DNA from: Bacteroides fragilis
Lineage (GTDB): Bacteria > Bacteroidota > Bacteroidia > Bacteroidales > DTGW01
Direction of reading: 5' to 3'
Assembly (NCBI GenBank): GCA_945889005.1
Contig: CAMDBI010000003.1
Coordinates: 1 to 64,000 of the forward strand
Length of the DNA stretch: 64,000 nt
Shown here: one piece after another, positions 1 to 7,235 of the stretch
Layout: every line of letters begins with the position of its first letter
How positions within the stretch are numbered: position 1 is the stretch's first letter
Translations under genes and position numbers: made by a program
The notes under the pieces: generated by a model
Databases searched by the model: none
What the model was told of the DNA's origin: nothing
What the model saw: only the letters and a program-made list of their open reading frames with translations

Positions 1-26
1 TGGTTTGCGGCTTTTGCCGCAAACCA
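1..26. terminator. Perfect hairpin at window edge, possible terminator
   Basis: An 11-bp perfect inverted repeat (TGGTTTGCGGC and its complement) is closed by a TTTT loop. It is G+C-richer than its surroundings and looks like an intrinsic terminator or a small palindromic repeat. No clear T-tract follows on the plus strand, and the gene it would end lies outside the window, so strand and role are open. Confidence 0.4.
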
Positions 27-114
27 ACCACCTCCCAAAGTGACAATTTGCTGGAAGTCATTTCGACCGTAGGGAGCAATCTCATCTCAATTTATTAAAT
101 CGGACAATAGAGAT

Positions 115-456
115 TTAATTATCAAACAATAAAATAACCTTTTCTTTAATAGTGGATTGAGTTGAATTATTGATAACTCCAAGCTTTCTTTTGATGAGTG
201 TTTTAGGAATTGTAACAATCTTATGTAATCGAATAACAGAATTGACAGACAAACCAGAGCCTTGCCACAAGTCAGAGTCTTTCTCGATTACGACATCAAA
301 TTTAGTTAATTCCATAGGAATTTTACTCGAAATGAAAGCTATAACAATATGTTGAAACGTTCCAATTTCATTCGTTAAACATAAGGCTGGTCTATCTTTT
401 GTAGTAGAAAAATCATCAAAAGGAAAAGGAACAAGTACAATGGAGTATTTATTCAT
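115..456 (-). CDS. Type II toxin, MazF/PemK-like endoribonuclease
   Basis: This 113-residue protein opens with the PemK/MazF pattern YSIVLVPFPFDD, then KDRPALCLTN near residue 22, the part of the fold that carries the conserved arginine. The family cleaves mRNA and is held inactive by a co-expressed antitoxin. Length is typical. The ATG at 456 was chosen because it puts the conserved start at residue 3 and overlaps the upstream antitoxin by 8 nt; an ATG 18 nt further upstream is possible. The antitoxin gene lies immediately upstream, as expected for a two-gene module. The family call is fairly firm; toxicity is inferred. Confidence 0.8.
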   Translation of the reverse strand: MNKYSIVLVPFPFDDFSTTKDRPALCLTNEIGTFQHIVIAFISSKIPMELTKFDVVIEKDSDLWQGSGLSVNSVIRLHKIVTIPKTLIKRKLGVINNSTQSTIKEKVILLFDN

Positions 457-688
457 TAAAGGGCTCTCCATCATTCAATGTATAAATATTTTCTTCAGGT
501 TCATTTAAAAAATCAAAAGCTGGATTTTTGGAAATAGAATATTGCCAAAGTTTCTCATCTTCAAGCTCAGAAGTGTCGTCGTTTACAAGAATTAATACAC
601 GAACATTGCTATTTAATTGATTTGTTTGATAATCAATGTGTAGATGTCCTTTATTATCTGTTTTTGAGTTTAATTCTATCGCCCTCAT
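449..688 (-). CDS. Antitoxin partner of the MazF/PemK-like toxin
   Basis: This 79-residue acidic protein lies directly upstream of the toxin and overlaps its start. Its C-terminal half (KNPAFDFLNEPEENIYTL and following residues) matches a pattern I recall from small proteins paired with PemK toxins in Bacteroidota and Cyanobacteria. The N-terminal half (IELNSKTDNKGHLHIDY) resembles a short strand-rich segment rather than an obvious helix-turn-helix. It would neutralise the toxin through its acidic tail and may autoregulate the pair. The identification rests on both pattern and position. Confidence 0.7.
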   Translation of the reverse strand: MRAIELNSKTDNKGHLHIDYQTNQLNSNVRVLILVNDDTSELEDEKLWQYSISKNPAFDFLNEPEENIYTLNDGEPFNE

Positions 689-806
689 TCTATTGCATTT
701 TTACAAATATAAATAATATTTGCAGTAGAGTCAAAAAAAGGATTAAAATAAAAATGATGAATCAATGAATGCTAAAATATTGAATATTAAAACATAGAAA
801 AGAATT

Positions 807-838
807 TTTGAATTTTATGTAATAAAACCTTACTTTTG
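807..838 (+). promoter_or_regulatory. Bacteroidota-type promoter for metF
   Basis: TTTG at 807-810 is followed after 20 nt by TACTTTTG at 831-838, a full match to TAnnTTTG. Transcription would start near 845. This decides the metF start: the in-frame TTG at 836 lies inside the -7 element, so the ATG at 866 is preferred. Confidence 0.65.
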
Positions 839-865
839 AAGCTTCTTTCAATCAAAGATGAATAT

Positions 866-1819
866 ATGAAAGTTATAGATATTATTAAAAAAACGGACAA
901 AACGCATTTTTCGTTCGAATTGTTACCACCATTGAAGGGTCGCAGTATTGACGATATATACAAAGCAATTGATCCGCTTATTGAGTTCGACCCCATCAAT
1001 ATCAATGTTACCTATCACCAGCACGAAACGGTCTTCAATCCTCGTCCCGATGGTTCGTTGGAGAAAAAGATAGTTCGCAAACGCCCGGGAAACGTGGCTT
1101 TGTCGGCGGCTATTAAGTTTCGTTACAATCGTATGGTGGTTCCGCATTTGCTTTGTGGAGGTCACACTATGGACGATATCGAAGATTTGCTTATAGACTT
1201 TCATTTCTTGGGTTTGAACAACTTACTTTTATTACGTGGCGATGCACCTAAGGGACAGCGCGATTTTATACCCGAGAAAAGTGGACATGCCAACACTACC
1301 AGTCTTGTAAAGCAGGTAGTAAACATGAATAAAGGAATTTACCTCGATCCAAGTTTGAAAAACCCTACACCAACCGATTTTTGCATAGGTGTGGCAGCAT
1401 ACCCCGAAAAACACATTGAAGCACCCAATATGGACGTAGACCTCAAGCATTTGAAGGAAAAAGTCGATGCCGGTGCCGATTATATTGTTACACAGTTGTT
1501 TTTCGACAACCAGAAATTCTTTTCATTTGTCGAAAAATGTAGAGCCATTGGCATTACTATTCCAATAATACCGGGTATCAAGCCATTGGCTACGCTCAAC
1601 GATATAAAGCTGGTTCCACATATTTTTGCCTGCACCATTCCCGGCGATTATTATAGCGCATTAGAAAAATGCCAGACCAATGCTGAAGTGAAGGAAGTAT
1701 CTATCGAATGGACTATTAAGCAGTGTCAGGAGCTTATGAAACATAATGTTCCGGTATTGCACTTTTATACTTATGGTTTTTCAGATAATGTTCAGAGGAT
1801 AGCGAAAGCGATATTTTAA
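866..1819 (+). CDS. metF: Methylenetetrahydrofolate reductase
   Basis: This 317-residue protein reduces 5,10-methylene-THF to 5-methyl-THF for methionine synthesis in the cytoplasm. It begins MKVIDIIKK, followed by FSFELLPPLKG, which carries the family's catalytic glutamate. Further in are LLLLRGDAPKG, the FAD-barrel segment GVAAYPEKHIEAPNMD, VTQLFFDN and IPIIPGIKP. Length fits single-domain bacterial MetF. The ATG at 866 is supported by a promoter just upstream. A heptamer repeat array starts 7 nt after the stop. No methionine synthase is adjacent. Identification is firm. Confidence 0.95.
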   Translation: MKVIDIIKKTDKTHFSFELLPPLKGRSIDDIYKAIDPLIEFDPININVTYHQHETVFNPRPDGSLEKKIVRKRPGNVALSAAIKFRYNRMVVPHLLCGGHTMDDIEDLLIDFHFLGLNNLLLLRGDAPKGQRDFIPEKSGHANTTSLVKQVVNMNKGIYLDPSLKNPTPTDFCIGVAAYPEKHIEAPNMDVDLKHLKEKVDAGADYIVTQLFFDNQKFFSFVEKCRAIGITIPIIPGIKPLATLNDIKLVPHIFACTIPGDYYSALEKCQTNAEVKEVSIEWTIKQCQELMKHNVPVLHFYTYGFSDNVQRIAKAIF

Positions 1820-1826
1820 ATAATCG

Positions 1827-1974
1827 TGAACTGTAATCCGTGAACCGTGAATCGTGAACTGTAATCCGTGAACCGTGAACCGTAATCCGTGAACCGTAAT
1901 CCGTGAACCGTGAACCGTAATCCGTGAATCGTTCTTTTACGGTCCACGGTTCACTATTCACGGTCCACTATTCA
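1827..1974. repeat. Heptanucleotide array, two opposed arms
   Basis: Fifteen consecutive 7-mers of the family TGAACCG (variants TGAACTG, TGAATCG, TAATCCG) run from 1827 to 1931 without losing phase. After an 8-nt spacer, five 7-mers of the opposite orientation (CGGTTCA, CGGTCCA, CTATTCA) run from 1940 to 1974. The arms are imperfectly complementary and could fold into a long hairpin between metF and panB. The left arm starts 7 nt after the metF stop. In the TGAACCG orientation every frame meets TGA within seven codons. Confidence 0.95.
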
Positions 1975-1990
1975 CAAAATAAATTTTATT

Positions 1991-2812
1991 ATGTCAGTAC
2001 ATTCAAAAGAAATAATCAGACGCGTAACCACGCACACGCTTCAGGAAATGAAGCTAAGAGGTGAAAAGATTTCGATGCTTACTTGTTACGATTATTCGAT
2101 GGCTAAAATAGTTGATAAGGCTGGGATTGATATAATTTTAGTTGGCGATTCGGCTTCGAACGTAATGGCTGGGTTCGAGACAACATTACCTATAACTTTG
2201 GAGCACATGATTTATCATGCAGCATCGGTGAAACGAGCTGTTGAACGAGCTTTGGTTGTTTGCGACTTGCCATTTGGCACTTATCAGGGCAATTCGAAAG
2301 AAGCGCTACATTCGGCTATACGTATTATGAAGGAAACCGGAGCCGGTGCTGTGAAAATGGAAGGTGGGAGCGAAATTCGCGAATCGGTAGAGCGTATTCT
2401 TACTGCCGGTATACCTATAATGGGTCATTTGGGACTTATGCCGCAGTCGATCAATAAATACGGAACGTATGTGGTGCGTGCTCGTGAGGAAGAAGAAGCC
2501 AACAAGCTTATTGAAGATGCCAAGCTACTCGAAGAACTTGGATGTTTTGGAATAGTTCTCGAGAAAATACCTTCGTCGCTGGGTAAAAAGGTTGCCAATG
2601 AAGTTAAAATACCTATTATTGGTATTGGAGCCGGTCGCCATGTCGACGGACAGGTATTGGTATTTCACGATATGTTGGGTATTAATCAGGAATTTTCGCC
2701 ACGTTTCTTGCGCCGCTACAACGATTTATTTACCGAAATCACCAAATCGGTTCGCCACTATATTAGCGATGTTAAAACGAGAGATTTTCCTAACGAGAGA
2801 GAGGAGTATTAA
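1991..2812 (+). CDS. panB: 3-methyl-2-oxobutanoate hydroxymethyltransferase
   Basis: This 273-residue protein makes ketopantoate from alpha-ketoisovalerate and methylene-THF, the first committed step to pantothenate and CoA. Family landmarks appear in order: [35 protein letters not shown] (metal-binding aspartate), [41 protein letters not shown] with the expected glutamate, and [21 protein letters not shown]. Length is typical. Its use of methylene-THF makes metF a sensible neighbour, although a repeat array lies between them. No panC or panD is present in the window. Confidence 0.96.
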   Translation: MSVHSKEIIRRVTTHTLQEMKLRGEKISMLTCYDYSMAKIVDKAGIDIILVGDSASNVMAGFETTLPITLEHMIYHAASVKRAVERALVVCDLPFGTYQGNSKEALHSAIRIMKETGAGAVKMEGGSEIRESVERILTAGIPIMGHLGLMPQSINKYGTYVVRAREEEEANKLIEDAKLLEELGCFGIVLEKIPSSLGKKVANEVKIPIIGIGAGRHVDGQVLVFHDMLGINQEFSPRFLRRYNDLFTEITKSVRHYISDVKTRDFPNEREEY

Positions 2813-2820
2813 AAAAAACG

Positions 2821-2897
2821 TGAACAGTGGAAAGTTAATCGTGAACTGTGAACTGTGAACCGTGAATCGTTAATCGTGAACTGTGAACCGTGAATTG
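2821..2897. repeat. Heptanucleotide array after panB
   Basis: Eleven 7-mers of the TGAACCG family (variants TGAACTG, TGAATCG, TTAATCG and others) run in unbroken 7-nt phase, starting 8 nt after the panB stop. The opposite orientation of the same repeat begins at 3023, so this array and the next form a large inverted pair around a loop of about 125 nt that holds the start of the following gene. Confidence 0.93.
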
Positions 2898-2949
2898 TAT
2901 AAACAAATATAGCCATACGGAAAAGTTAGGTAAAAACAAATTGTAAAAT

Positions 2950-3873
2950 TTGAAAAAAAATAATCAACATATTCAGAATCAAAATTCTAATATAGCCGCT
3001 TCAAAACGAGAATTACATACTTCTGTTCACGGTTCACCGTCCACGGTCCACGGTTCACGGTTCACGGTCCACGGTTCACGGTTCACGGTCCACGGTTCAC
3101 GGTTCACGGTCCACGGTTCACGGTCTACTGACCACGGTTCACGGTCCACAGTCCACGGTTCACTGTCCACGGCTCACCGTCCACGGCTCACTGTCCACGT
3201 TCTTTTCGAAGACAACCACCTCATAGCCATCAATAAGAGAGCCGGAGATATTGTACAAGTCGACAAGACCGGCGATGTGTCGCTTGAGCAGACTGTAAAG
3301 CAATATATAAAAGACAAATACAATAAGCCCGGAGAGGTTTTTCTGGGTGTAGCACATCGGATAGACCGTCCGGTAAGTGGTGCAGTGCTTATGGCTCGTA
3401 CAAGCAAAGCATTGGAAAGGCTCAACGAAATGTTTCAGCTCAAAGAGGTCAAAAAGACTTATTGGGCCATAGTTAAAAACCGTCCACCCAAGGATGAAGA
3501 TACTTTGACCAATTACCTTGTCAGGAACAGTCAGAAAAACAAAACCTTTGCTTACGACAAGGAAGTGAAAGACTCAAAATTGGCAATATTGAGTTACAAA
3601 CTCATTGCCCAGAGCGATACATTTTTTCTTTTAGAAATTGACCTACAGACAGGTCGCCACCATCAAATAAGAGCGCAGTTGGGACACATTGGTTGCCCCA
3701 TTCGTGGCGATTTGAAGTATGGCTTTAACCGCACCCTCGACGATGGGAGCATAGGGCTACATTCGCGCCGTATACAGCTTGTCCATCCTGTAACCAAACA
3801 AGCCATTGATATTGTAGCACCTGTGCCAGAAGATAAACTATGGAAATGGTTCGAGGAAAAGGCTGTGTCTTAA
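2950..3873 (+). CDS. RluA-family RNA pseudouridine synthase with repeat-encoded N-terminus
   Basis: The catalytic domain starts near residue 83 (VLFEDNHLIAINKRAGD) and contains GVAHRIDRPVSG with the catalytic aspartate at about residue 139, TYWAIVKNRPP, LEIDLQTGRHHQIRAQLGHI and GCPIRGDLKYG. These are hallmarks of RluA-type synthases, which convert uridine to pseudouridine in rRNA or tRNA. Residues from about 25 to 82 are encoded by 25 heptamers and read as repeats of TVHGSRF. No ATG or other usual start exists between the array and the domain; the only usual start in the open frame is the TTG at 2950, with TAA two codons before it. The domain looks intact. Whether the repeat-encoded arm is really made is unknown. 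Confidence 0.88.
   Translation: MKKNNQHIQNQNSNIAASKRELHTSVHGSPSTVHGSRFTVHGSRFTVHGSRFTVHGSRSTDHGSRSTVHGSLSTAHRPRLTVHVLFEDNHLIAINKRAGDIVQVDKTGDVSLEQTVKQYIKDKYNKPGEVFLGVAHRIDRPVSGAVLMARTSKALERLNEMFQLKEVKKTYWAIVKNRPPKDEDTLTNYLVRNSQKNKTFAYDKEVKDSKLAILSYKLIAQSDTFFLLEIDLQTGRHHQIRAQLGHIGCPIRGDLKYGFNRTLDDGSIGLHSRRIQLVHPVTKQAIDIVAPVPEDKLWKWFEEKAVS
3023..3197. repeat. Heptanucleotide array inside the pseudouridine synthase gene
   Basis: Twenty-five 7-mers of the CGGTTCA family (CGGTCCA, CTGTCCA, CGGCTCA and others) lie in strict phase. At 3051-3113 three identical 21-nt blocks of CGGTTCA-CGGTTCA-CGGTCCA follow one another, suggesting recent duplication. This orientation contains no stop in any frame because a 7-nt unit cycles through all three phases. 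It is the complement of the family seen at 1827 and 2821. Confidence 0.95.
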
Positions 3874-3900
3874 ACACAAAGACACTGAAATACAACGAAA

Positions 3901-4209
3901 TTACTTCTTACTTCTTTTTATTTTATCAGGACTTTGTCTAGAATCGAAAATATCGGTTATTATCACTTTACTATTTTGAATCTTATAAATTATCTTATAA
4001 TTACCACGTACAAGACTTCTATGATCTTCCTCTAAATCTTCAAGTAACTCCTCTTTTGCACCAGACAATGGATGCGTTTCTAATTGTCGTGTACTGGTTA
4101 AAATACTATTTTTGATATTAACAGCTATAGTTACACTTACATTTGTTTTGTAAAATTTAAATATCTCATAAAGAGAACTCAAAGCAAATTTTGTCCATTG
4201 AACTTTCAT
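3901..4209 (-). CDS. Type II toxin, RelE/ParE-like
   Basis: This 102-residue protein starts MKVQWTKFALSSLYEIFKFY, the usual opening of the RelE/ParE fold (strand then helix), and ends with a strand pattern HRSLVRGNYKIIYKIQNSKVIITDIFDSRQSP in which the RGNYKIIYKI and DIFDSRQSP parts are typical. ParE members poison gyrase and RelE members cut mRNA; sequence alone does not decide which. The ATG at 4209 was chosen over one 27 nt upstream because it gives the standard N-terminus and leaves 1 nt after the antitoxin stop. It is convergent with the pseudouridine synthase gene. Confidence 0.83.
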   Translation of the reverse strand: MKVQWTKFALSSLYEIFKFYKTNVSVTIAVNIKNSILTSTRQLETHPLSGAKEELLEDLEEDHRSLVRGNYKIIYKIQNSKVIITDIFDSRQSPDKIKRSKK

Positions 4210-4210
4210 A

Positions 4211-4453
4211 TCACCAAGATTGTGATTGTGTTTCAATGTCTTCTTGAGAAATTAAATTGCCGTTTTTGATTTCTTCATTAGACTTTTTAGCTCTATTCTT
4301 TAATTCTGTCATCGAAAATTTTGAGATAATTGGTCTATTAAGAGAATTATTTATTATATCTTCTACTTGCTTAAACACATCGTCATCATTCAGTATTATT
4401 AACTGTTCAATTATATTTAATTTCCTATCTTGAATTTTAAGTGTTCTCATCAT
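4211..4453 (-). CDS. Antitoxin partner of the RelE/ParE-like toxin
   Basis: This 80-residue, mostly helical and charged protein lies directly upstream of the toxin with a 1-nt gap. The segment SKFSMTELKNRAKKSNEEIKNGNLISQED resembles the toxin-wrapping tail of Bacteroidota antitoxins paired with RelE/ParE proteins. The N-terminal part (LNIIEQLIILNDDDVFKQVEDII) is helical, with no clear DNA-binding motif. Two adjacent ATGs (4453 and 4450) could start it. The call depends largely on position. Confidence 0.7.
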   Translation of the reverse strand: MMRTLKIQDRKLNIIEQLIILNDDDVFKQVEDIINNSLNRPIISKFSMTELKNRAKKSNEEIKNGNLISQEDIETQSQSW

Positions 4454-4547
4454 TTACTTTTTATACAAAATTAAATTATTCTACTAATGTAATAATCTAT
4501 ATTAGTGTCTTTTTTGAACCCTATCTTTATATACTTTCATATTTAAG

Positions 4548-5939
4548 ATGACAAACGTAAAAAGCAATAAATACTCATTTTTCAAAGAACTGAAGGAAGC
4601 TATCTCGGGCTCAGAGATGGATTTCAGTACAGGACCGCTACGCAAAGCAATTGTATTGCTTTCGATACCAATGGTTCTCGAAGTGCTCATGGAATCGGTG
4701 TTTGTGGTGGTCGATATCTTTTATGTGTCGCATCTGGGCTCCGATGCTGTGGCAGCTGTAGGGCTTACCGAATCGATTATGACCATAGTAATGGCATTGG
4801 GGTTAGGTTTGGCAACGGGTGTTACAGCTATTATATCGCGGCGGTTTGGTGAGAAAAAGTATCGATTGGCATCGATATCGGCTGTACAGGCTATTGTTGC
4901 TGCTGTTGCCATTTCATTTGTTATAGCGGTACCTGCTATACTGTATTCTAAAGACTTGCTTCGACTTATGGGCGCTTCAGATAAGGTTGTTGAGATAGGT
5001 TGGGAATATACAAAGTGGATGCTGGGCGGAAATGTGGTACTAATACTGCTATTTGTCAATAATGCTATATTTCGTAGCGCGGGCGATGCCGCTGTAGCTA
5101 TGCGGGTATTGTGGTTGGCAAATTTGCTTAATATAATTATAGCGCCAATTCTCATTTTTTGGCTCGATATGGGTGTTAAAGGAGCTGCTATAGCCACCGT
5201 TTGTGGGCGAGGCACAGGTGTGCTCTATCAATTCTGGTTGTTGCTCAATGGGCGTAACCGCATAAAAGTGACGGTAAAGGAAATGTTTATTTTTCCCAAA
5301 ATTATATGGCGATTACTTGGGCTTTCGATAGGTGCAACAGCTCAAAACCTTATAGTTACTACCAGTTGGGTTTTTCTGATGCGAATTGTTGCATCGTTTG
5401 GCAGTTCGGTGGTAGCAGGGTATACCATATCAATCAGAGTACTTATATTTGTGCTATTGCCAGCTTGGGGATTGAGCAATGCGGCTTCAACACTGGTAGG
5501 TCAGAGCCTTGGTGCTGGCGATGCCCGACGTGCCGAACGTGCAGTATGGGCTACGGGTGCGGTTAATGCAGGTTTAATGCTTGTTGTGGGAATGATTTTG
5601 GTAATCTTTCCCGACTTTTTTATCAAAATATTTATTACCGACCCTACTGTAGTTGCCTATGGTGCCGATGCATTGCGTATTATTTGTTATGGTTTGGTTT
5701 TTTATTCGTTGGGAATGGTTATGGTGCAAGCGCTCAACGGTGCTGGCGATACTTTTACACCTGTTGTAATCAATATTATTTGTTTCTGGGTACTCGAAAT
5801 CCCTTTGGCCTATTTTCTTTCACAAACATCATTGAACGAAAGCGGTGTATACTGGTCGGTAGCCATTTCCGAATCGATACTTACGATATTGGCAATTTTG
5901 GTTTTTGTATGGGGTAGGTGGAAGGTGAAGAAAGTTTGA
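4548..5939 (+). CDS. MATE-family multidrug/sodium antiporter
   Basis: This 463-residue integral membrane protein has about twelve hydrophobic segments in two six-helix halves. It includes the family opening GPLRKAIVLLSIPMVLEVLMES and internal pieces such as GADALRIICYGLVFYSLGMVMVQALNGAGDT, where the ALNGAGDT motif is highly typical. MATE proteins export cationic drugs or other organics using Na+ or H+ gradients. Length matches the family. It stands alone between a divergent toxin-antitoxin module and the menaquinone operon. Substrate cannot be read from sequence. Confidence 0.93.
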   Translation: MTNVKSNKYSFFKELKEAISGSEMDFSTGPLRKAIVLLSIPMVLEVLMESVFVVVDIFYVSHLGSDAVAAVGLTESIMTIVMALGLGLATGVTAIISRRFGEKKYRLASISAVQAIVAAVAISFVIAVPAILYSKDLLRLMGASDKVVEIGWEYTKWMLGGNVVLILLFVNNAIFRSAGDAAVAMRVLWLANLLNIIIAPILIFWLDMGVKGAAIATVCGRGTGVLYQFWLLLNGRNRIKVTVKEMFIFPKIIWRLLGLSIGATAQNLIVTTSWVFLMRIVASFGSSVVAGYTISIRVLIFVLLPAWGLSNAASTLVGQSLGAGDARRAERAVWATGAVNAGLMLVVGMILVIFPDFFIKIFITDPTVVAYGADALRIICYGLVFYSLGMVMVQALNGAGDTFTPVVINIICFWVLEIPLAYFLSQTSLNESGVYWSVAISESILTILAILVFVWGRWKVKKV

Positions 5940-6104
5940 GTTAATTGAATAGTATTTTTTCTTGGTTAAAAACATGAATTGCAGTTTAGAGAACTTTTCT
6001 ACAACAAAATATTAATAATAATTTTCAGCTAATCTTTAAAATATTCTTTTTTTGGATGAACAGTCATTGACTTTTTAATGTTTATTTAGATTAAATATAC
6101 ATTT

Positions 6105-7235
6105 ATGTTCAACAAGAATGAATTATCGGTCTTACAATCTTTGCACCAAACATGCAAAAAACAAAACTTTTCCTTTGTATCTTTTGCTTTACCTTACAAC
6201 GATAAAGTAAAGACCTTTGTGCAATATGCTTCAAAACCATGTGTTTTGAATGGTTTTGAAAATATTGAACAAGAATCGGGTTTTTTATTCGCACCATTTA
6301 CGATAGACAAACATGGTGCGTATCTTATTGAACCTGATGCTGTTTTCGATACTTATACCGAAAAGATTGTTTTGCCTGATTTTTCGAATAACGAACCTAT
6401 AAAAAGAACCCTAAAAAATAATACTTCTTCAACCCTTAAAGACGATTTTGTAACACAAATTGCTTATATCAAGCGTCAGATTGTAAATAAACTGGTCGAA
6501 AAGGTGGTATTGTCTAGGATAAATGTAGAACAATTATCGGCCGATTTTAGCATAACATCTTTGTTTATAAAACTTTGTAATAGTTATCCTCATGCTTTTA
6601 AATATGTTATCGATATTCCGGGCGTGGGTTGTTGGATGGGTGCTTCGCCCGAACCACTGGTGTTGATGCAACACGATGTGGTCAAAACAGTTGCTCTTGC
6701 GGGTACTCATAAACTCAATGGTATTTTGGTCGACGATTTCAGTTGGGGTATTAAGGAACTCGATGAACAAGAAATTGTTGCCAAATATATCGAATCGCAG
6801 TTGAAGGTTTTTGGAATAAATGATTATAAAAAATCGGGTCCAACCAATTACAAGGCTGCCAATGTGATACATCTCAAATCGACCTTTGAGTTCAATAGCG
6901 ATTTGCTCAAGAATAGCTTGGGCAAATGGCTCACAGCACTACATCCATCACCCTCGGTTTGTGGATTACCCAAAGAAAAAGCATTAGACATTCTTGAATT
7001 TTTGGAATGGCACGATAGGGCTTATTATGCAGGAGTTGTAGGTACAATTGGTAACGAAGCGGGAGCCAATCTTTATGTAAATTTGCGTTGTATGAGTATT
7101 GATGGCGACAAAGCCATATTATACGCGGGCGCTGGTATTACTGCCGGTTCGAACCCCGATGCTGAGTGGGACGAGACTGAACAAAAGCTTCAGACACTAT
7201 TGTCGGTAATGCATTCATCTACGCCTGTAATATGA
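6105..7235 (+). CDS. menF: Isochorismate synthase
   Basis: This 376-residue chorismate-binding enzyme converts chorismate to isochorismate, the entry step of menaquinone synthesis. The C-terminal half holds family motifs: GCWMGASPEPLV, ALAGTH, ELDEQEIVAKYI, HPSPSVCGLPKEKAL, WHDRAYYAGVVGT and YAGAGITAGSNPDAEW with the magnesium-binding glutamate region. It could be confused with other chorismate-utilising enzymes, but the 4-nt overlap with menD and the operon context settle the function. It is the first gene of menF-D-B-A-C-E. Confidence 0.94.
   Translation: MFNKNELSVLQSLHQTCKKQNFSFVSFALPYNDKVKTFVQYASKPCVLNGFENIEQESGFLFAPFTIDKHGAYLIEPDAVFDTYTEKIVLPDFSNNEPIKRTLKNNTSSTLKDDFVTQIAYIKRQIVNKLVEKVVLSRINVEQLSADFSITSLFIKLCNSYPHAFKYVIDIPGVGCWMGASPEPLVLMQHDVVKTVALAGTHKLNGILVDDFSWGIKELDEQEIVAKYIESQLKVFGINDYKKSGPTNYKAANVIHLKSTFEFNSDLLKNSLGKWLTALHPSPSVCGLPKEKALDILEFLEWHDRAYYAGVVGTIGNEAGANLYVNLRCMSIDGDKAILYAGAGITAGSNPDAEWDETEQKLQTLLSVMHSSTPVI

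Noticed and set aside
1734-1961. Minus-strand open frame of 75 codons over the metF-panB repeat array
   Set aside because: It consists largely of heptamer-encoded VHGSR/TDYGSR repeats plus metF antisense. The repeat is stop-free in that orientation, which explains the open frame.
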